Both the position numbers and the translations under genes were made by a program. Of a stretch of DNA of 64,000 bases, positions 58,717-64,000 are shown one piece after another (position 1 is the stretch's first letter; each line of letters opens with the position of its first letter). This DNA comes from Punica granatum (Eukaryota; Streptophyta; Magnoliopsida; Myrtales; Lythraceae). Below the pieces are notes generated by a model. That model searched no databases. It saw nothing but the letters and a program-made list of their open reading frames with translations, and was not told the origin of the DNA. Location of the stretch: contig NC_045130.1 of the NCBI RefSeq assembly GCF_007655135.1, forward strand, positions 20,527,363-20,591,362. Direction: 5' to 3'.

Positions 58717-59230
58717 TAACTCTCTTTACCCGCTCCCGAACGTGACGCCATCACAACATCCCCTTCCTCCGCCTTTCGAGGATCAAGTTGATTCTAGTTT
58801 GATTGTAGGTTCTATTTTAATCTGGTTGTGATTGCTTTATGAAAGGCTTCTAGGCTCAGTTACTGGCCCAAGGCCCCTTGCCGCACTACTCCTTCGTGGC
58901 TCTCTTTAGTACCAAAAAGAAGTAGAATTCGATACGAATTTATGGACTGGACCAAGAATTTCCCTTCCTCGTTTTTACGAGAGTCCTGGGTCCGTATAGA
59001 ATGATTGTAGGAGGTCAAGAATCAGGTTAACAACGAAAGATGGATCACTGCAATTGAACTATACTCATCAAATGTGTTTGACACATGTATTTTCCTTTTA
59101 ATTGTCTTGGTGGGTATGTTGTATTTCTTCATGATCTTGTAATTCTTCTCTTGTGCATTTTTTCTCTTGTACCGACTTTTTGTTATGGAATGGATTCTCA
59201 TTATCTTTCAATTAGAAAAAAAAAAAGAAA
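58717..59230 (+). other. Continuation of the pre-insertion locus, ends in poly-A
   Basis: T-rich sequence ending 'attagaaaaaaaaaaag' near 59214-59230, similar in style to the 3' end of a plant LINE or a polyadenylated retrocopy. The matching 5' part would be 19430-20197, left of the Harbinger element. No reverse transcriptase coding or TSD could be found. Confidence 0.25.
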
Positions 59231-61309
59231 GGACAGATGATGAGGTGTGTGATGAATGGATACCTCAATACATGTGAAGAATGAGTACATCAATACCTGC
59301 ATTGACATGAATCATGAAGTATGTAATATAAGTTCATGAGGAAGAGCCACGTCACACGAAATAAAGAAATGGATAACTTTTTCGAGGGCAAGACCACTCT
59401 AATTCGTGCAAGATATGATTATTTTTTCCCCTAATTTACCTCGAAAAGATGAACAGATAGGTCGTTCTCCATGGAAAACCTTTTCTTATATACTTTAACG
59501 ACCTATGCTTTTCTCAATAACGAAAACAATTATTTGACGGGTTTTCCCACTTAATTGGCCCTCAAATGAAACAAGTAATGAGCGCTCTGTTTGACAAGGT
59601 CAAAAAATTAGCCATGCATCACATCTTCCCATACCCCCACTCACAATTAGGGGGGTAAAATGTCTTTTTTAATTAAAAAAAAACTTCTTGTTGCCCCGGC
59701 TATGTAATATTTGAATTTTGATCTTCAACCGTGAACGTATCAGACGAACTAAATAACCAGGCAAGCACTAGCGTCGTTCTCCAAACCAAACTAAAAGTGC
59801 ACTTCTAATAAATATTTTGACACAAATATATAGAGGGGATTTAAATTTGGAATCTTAATTAAAGTTATAAAATTATATGAGAGTAAATTTGGAACCCCCA
59901 GTTGTTAGGTAAAAAAAATGTCCATAGATATACATATATGTATGTGTGGATGTATGTATATTGAGACTAGATAAGGTATTCAAAGCGTGGCAAGTTGATT
60001 AAAGAGTTTATTATCTTTAGGAAATTCAATTTGTCATGGAGGTCTGAAAATTCATTAGATTTGACATAAATATTGGTCTGCTTAGCCTGATCCAGCAGGA
60101 AGAATGAGGCTGTTAACACCCGTTTTATCACCCTAACAAGAACGAGGTCGATGATATGTTGACCTTAACATCTCTTAACAATGGTCGAGATAATGACCCC
60201 AATCGTGGAAAAGAAAAGAAAAAGAAGCAAACCAGAGGGAAAAAAAAAGTGATTTTACTTCCATATAATGCACAAAAGTATAGATCCATGGTTATATATA
60301 TATAATACCAATGATATTGGAGTAGTACGTAAATAGCTTACAAATTGAGCTCCTTTTCAGAAAAACTGAATGAATTTATCATAGGCGTATATGCATTCTC
60401 TGGGATGATGATTAGAGACTAGATGACCTTTTACTTGGTGCAACTAGAGCTAATTAAGACAGTAAGCTCAAAAGCCTTAAAAATTGCTTAGGTTGTAGCA
60501 ATAATATTGTTGTCGAGTCAGCAGAATGAAACATGATTACATGGTCGAATCCCCTCAAAAATAGTCGTCCTTGATTTTCACACATTTAATTGAGACTATT
60601 CCTTGTTTACAACAGTTTTTTACCCTGATCATGATGAGTGAATTTCTTTCCTTATTCAATATAATGACAATGGGGTTCTTTGCCCGGAAGAATAGGTTCT
60701 TCTGGTCATTTTCACACCTTTATAGTTTTTATAGTTTTAGAGTTTTAGAGTTCTTCAAATACTCCTAATTAACATAGCAATTTTAGTTTCCACACATAAC
60801 TTGTCACATCGTTACTACATATCAATATCGGTTGAGAAATTCAACACCATATTAGACTGCCTGTCCTTTTTTTTTTCCGGTGAAATACGGGGTATAAGCC
60901 CAGTTAGACTACCTATCCTCAAGTTCTCAACTGCGTTACCAGACCTTCTAACGTCGAATTGGGAGTGCATACTCAAATCTGTTTCGGGTATTGCCAAAAT
61001 ATAATTTGCTACGTATATATGGCCTAAGATATACTGCAGACAATTCATCTGATCTCTATACTTAACTTACATGATGTACTTGGGTCATTTTGGGTGGTGA
61101 GATTCTCCTGGCACGCCGAGAACGGCGGCAGCGGCAACGACATATTGGGGCTGCGAAAACTCACTAAAATTGGATATGTGATCGGGTCAAATTATTGAAC
61201 GGATCACGCGTATTAAGTAAATATATATAAAGCAACACTGATGCATTCAAATATTGTTGAAACTGGAAGTACGAGTGTAATTTCTAAATCCATATTAATA
61301 TAGCTATTC
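59231..61309. other. AT-rich intergenic DNA, nothing recognised
   Basis: Poly-A/T tracts and a (TATG)-like stretch near 59935-59960. There is no reading frame with a recognisable domain. Confidence 0.5.
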
Positions 61310-61535
61310 TTTTTTTAATAAAGGAGATACATTAATTATATATATTTATATCTATATGCATCATGATATCTTAAAGCCCATTAATGAGCTCCGACTCATC
61401 TAGTTCTAACTCGATCAGCCTGTTAGAGGGGTAAAGCTCTCCCAATCGTGAATTTGGATCATTCACAAGACTCAAACCTAAGACTTTAGGAATGGATGCG
61501 AACCACTTGAATCAACTCACGTTGACAAGGAAGTT
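61310..61535 (-). mobile_element. SINE-like element
   Basis: On the minus strand, 'tgattcaagtggttcgcatc' (box A-like) is followed about 30 bp later by 'taggtttgagtcttgtg' (box B-like). An AT-rich 3' region ends in 'attaaaaaaagaatagc'. No clear TSD. Confidence 0.5.
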
Positions 61536-61758
61536 GATTATTTGATTTTACAATTAATCGCTAAAATGTTAATAGCAGAAATGTATATAAAATAGTAAAA
61601 GTTCTGTAAAAATCCTAATGAAGCAAACTTTTCTAGGCCTCCAAAACAAAATTGCCTCATTATGTAACCGAAAATTAAAATGCCACATTACATAGATTGT
61701 CAAATAACTTCAATGAGCTAACAAATAGACTGTTCCAGCAGCAAGCAAAAAAAAAAAC

Positions 61759-61777
61759 AGAGAGAGAGAGAGAGAGA
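61759..61777. repeat. (AG)n microsatellite
   Basis: About nine AG units after a poly-A run. Confidence 0.9.
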
Positions 61778-61932
61778 AGGTAACAAATAGATTGGAGCCT
61801 GATGGGCAATAATATGCCTTCAAGAATCAGTTGACAATTGTTCCATAGACAGCTTATTTTCTTGTCAGCAACTTCTAGCACCTGACAACACACAAAGAAG
61901 CCGATTACGAGCCCATTTAACCCTCAGATGTC

Positions 61933-62112
61933 AAGGTTGGACCTGCTGATAAGCTGATAACAAGCAGTACGCCAGGTTTAGGATTCGATTTTCTCGGGGA
62001 TCGGTATCTAGGATTTAATTGACGGGCCTCGGGTCATATAATACACCGCCCGGTGGACTAGTCGGTTGTTACGACGTCGGACACCATCGATAGCAAAAAA
62101 AATAAATAAATA
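61933..62112 (+). mobile_element. tRNA-derived SINE with ~14-bp TSD
   Basis: It contains a box B-like 'ggtttaggattcgattttc', then 'catataatacaccgcccggt' and a 3' tail of A and AAAT units. Flanking repeats AACCCTCAGATGTC (61919-61932) and AACCCTCAAATGCC (62113-62126) match at 12 of 14 positions. The mismatches indicate an older insertion than the SINE at 9307. Confidence 0.7.
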
Positions 62113-62126
62113 AACCCTCAAATGCC

Positions 62127-64000
62127 TATGGATGGCATTGCTAGATATTGAAAAATATTGTGCGCGTAGAAAAAGGAAAAAAAAAACAAAATCGACCGGA
62201 GTAAAAAAAAAAATAAGTTACTACAATAAAAGATTGTACGTATATTTACCATTACATGAAAATCCATCGTTCTCAAAAGAATATATAAGGAATCTTAAAT
62301 ACCACATGCCTTAACATGAGCTACCATGCCCTCACCTGGACTGGAGGTGAGATGTTTCTCTAGGTTTGATCTTCTAGGTTTGGATATTCTTTTATTTTAA
62401 TTCATTTTCTGATTTTTTTTATCGTTTAGATCCTATACCTTTAAATAATTTTTTGTTTCAGTCTTTTTCCTTTTCTTGATTTGTTTTCATCAAATACCTT
62501 TGATCACTTTTCAATGTTCGTCCTTTTAAACATTGAGTATCGTATACACCTACCGTGTTTACGATTGTTCTAGAAATGGATCAACGCAAAATAAAGAAAA
62601 AAATAAAGTCAGGCTTTTCTTTTTGTAGATTATAAATGAGATTCATGAGTCTGATATAAAAAAATATAAATTTAATTAAAGAAGCTCAAATATTACTATT
62701 AGCGATAATCGAATTTAAAACCTCTTAATTCATAAACAATAGCGCATATTGCTGTACTATATTCCTTCTCCAACAAGTTGACAATTTGATAGACGTTTTC
62801 TTCTTCCGTGGATATGATTCTGAAGAAAAAGAAGTCAAATGGGCAACCGTCTTTAGAAAAGGTCCAGAAACATGTTTTCAACTTGTCGGCGCCCTTTCAG
62901 ACCTCCACTTTTCGACGTGATTCCCTCCTCACTTATAATAAAATAGGTGAGTTTTTTAATGAAAAAATTCACATTAAAATAATTTTACTTTTTTAATGAT
63001 CGATTTAATTCAAATTATATTAATTGAGACCAATTAAATTTTTAAATATCATGCACACCTAAAAAAATTCGCAAGTTGCGGGATGTGTAAGGAGACTAAT
63101 TAAAGTGTAATTTATTCGATATTTTCCATTGTTTTTAAAATTTTTCGAGAGAATTTTTATTTTTAGATAAAAAGGCTCTTTTCACCCTCACTCTTTGATC
63201 CCTTGGTCATATTTATCCTAAATCCCTTTTAGCCAATTTTTCCTCGACTTTTTACATTCTTACCACTCTACTCGTACTGTCATATTTTTCATTATTGGAT
63301 GCTAACGTGGATTTTCGAGCCAGTAAGAGGAAATCAAATATCACTTCCCTTTCAAAAAAATAATTCAAAGCGGAGCTTAGCAATTGGCAGCCACCACTCC
63401 AGTTAGATGTTGCTGGCATCTCTTGGGGGACCGATGCTCCCAAGCCCCAAGTTGACCGAGAGATGTCAAAGTTGAGATCATAGTTGATTCAAGGGTCGGG
63501 GCATTGGCTGGCGGACCCCACCCACCTCCAAGGTTGCTGGCGTCCCAGAGACTTTGGCGTCCTCCTTCACTAGCTATTCCCTTGACTCTGAACTAGTCCT
63601 CTTCTTGCTATTTTTTGTTTTCTGTTTTCTAGAGGTAATTTTTTTTAGAGGAAAATATTAAGACAAAACGAGATGGTAGCACCAAAGTGGCAAAAGCGTG
63701 GACAGTCGAGGACTAGAATGACCCAAAAAAATTACTTAAGATGAAAGTGACGAAAGTGGCAAGGATTGAGGATCTGAAGTAAATTTTCCCTTAATTTTAT
63801 AAAATCTTTTGATTTTACCCCGCTATAAAATACAATAATAAAGTATAATTTTGCTACGATTAAAATAATATTTAGATATCTAAGAATTATCAAAATAGAC
63901 TTTCTGCGTTGGGCTGCTCAGAAATTCTATATGATAACTAAATAATTTGTTAATTAATCGATCTGAAAAAAAAATTAAATATAATTTATCACATTATATT
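62127..64000. other. AT-rich intergenic DNA, no gene seen
   Basis: A and T tracts. 63400-63560 is less AT-rich but has no recognisable coding region. I see no transposon ends. Confidence 0.5.

Overview
The window is repeat-dominated nuclear DNA from a flowering plant, most likely a eudicot. Three things support this: long LTR retrotransposons, a plant PIF/Harbinger DNA transposon, and a plant mobile domain (PMD) reading frame. The LTR families look like ones I associate with pomegranate and its relatives, but the sequence alone cannot prove that. I found no convincing intact host gene, rRNA or functional tRNA. Almost every long reading frame is transposon-derived or a by-product of tandem repeats.

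Layout. 1-2963: remnants of two long LTRs. 2964-8280: AT-rich DNA with two local duplications and no gene. 8290-10880: decayed minus-strand retroelement and uncharacterised reading frames, interrupted by a SINE with a 15-bp target-site duplication (TSD). 11918-18027: a 6.1-kb solo LTR bounded by the TSD GATGT. 18033-18690: a decayed Ty3 gag/protease remnant. 20198-58716: a probable PIF/Harbinger element (minus strand, TAA TSD) with transposase and Myb-like ORF1 remnants. It was split by a 33.65-kb Ty1/copia element (24047-57696, TSD TATAT). 58717-64000: flanking DNA with SINEs and simple repeats.

The copia element itself carries later insertions. (i) A composite at 26453-36458 is made of two oppositely oriented long LTRs around a large inner inverted repeat. 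It sits inside an unusual 10-bp-periodic array in the copia leader. (ii) A 13.7-kb element at 38815-52499 (TSD CAAGA) interrupts gag. (iii) A Tourist-like MITE lies in the leader. Apparent order of insertion: Harbinger first, then copia, then the 13.7-kb element.

The most interesting object is the 13.7-kb element. It has 3.05-kb LTRs, a PBS-like block, a polypurine tract and a clean TSD, but no recognisable gag or pol. In the gag position it carries a ~497-codon PMD (DUF7745-like) frame broken only by three in-frame stops. Downstream of that lie two tandem arrays of short inverted repeats (GGAC..GTCC and GGGC..GCCC) that share a spacer but use different, still self-complementary stems.
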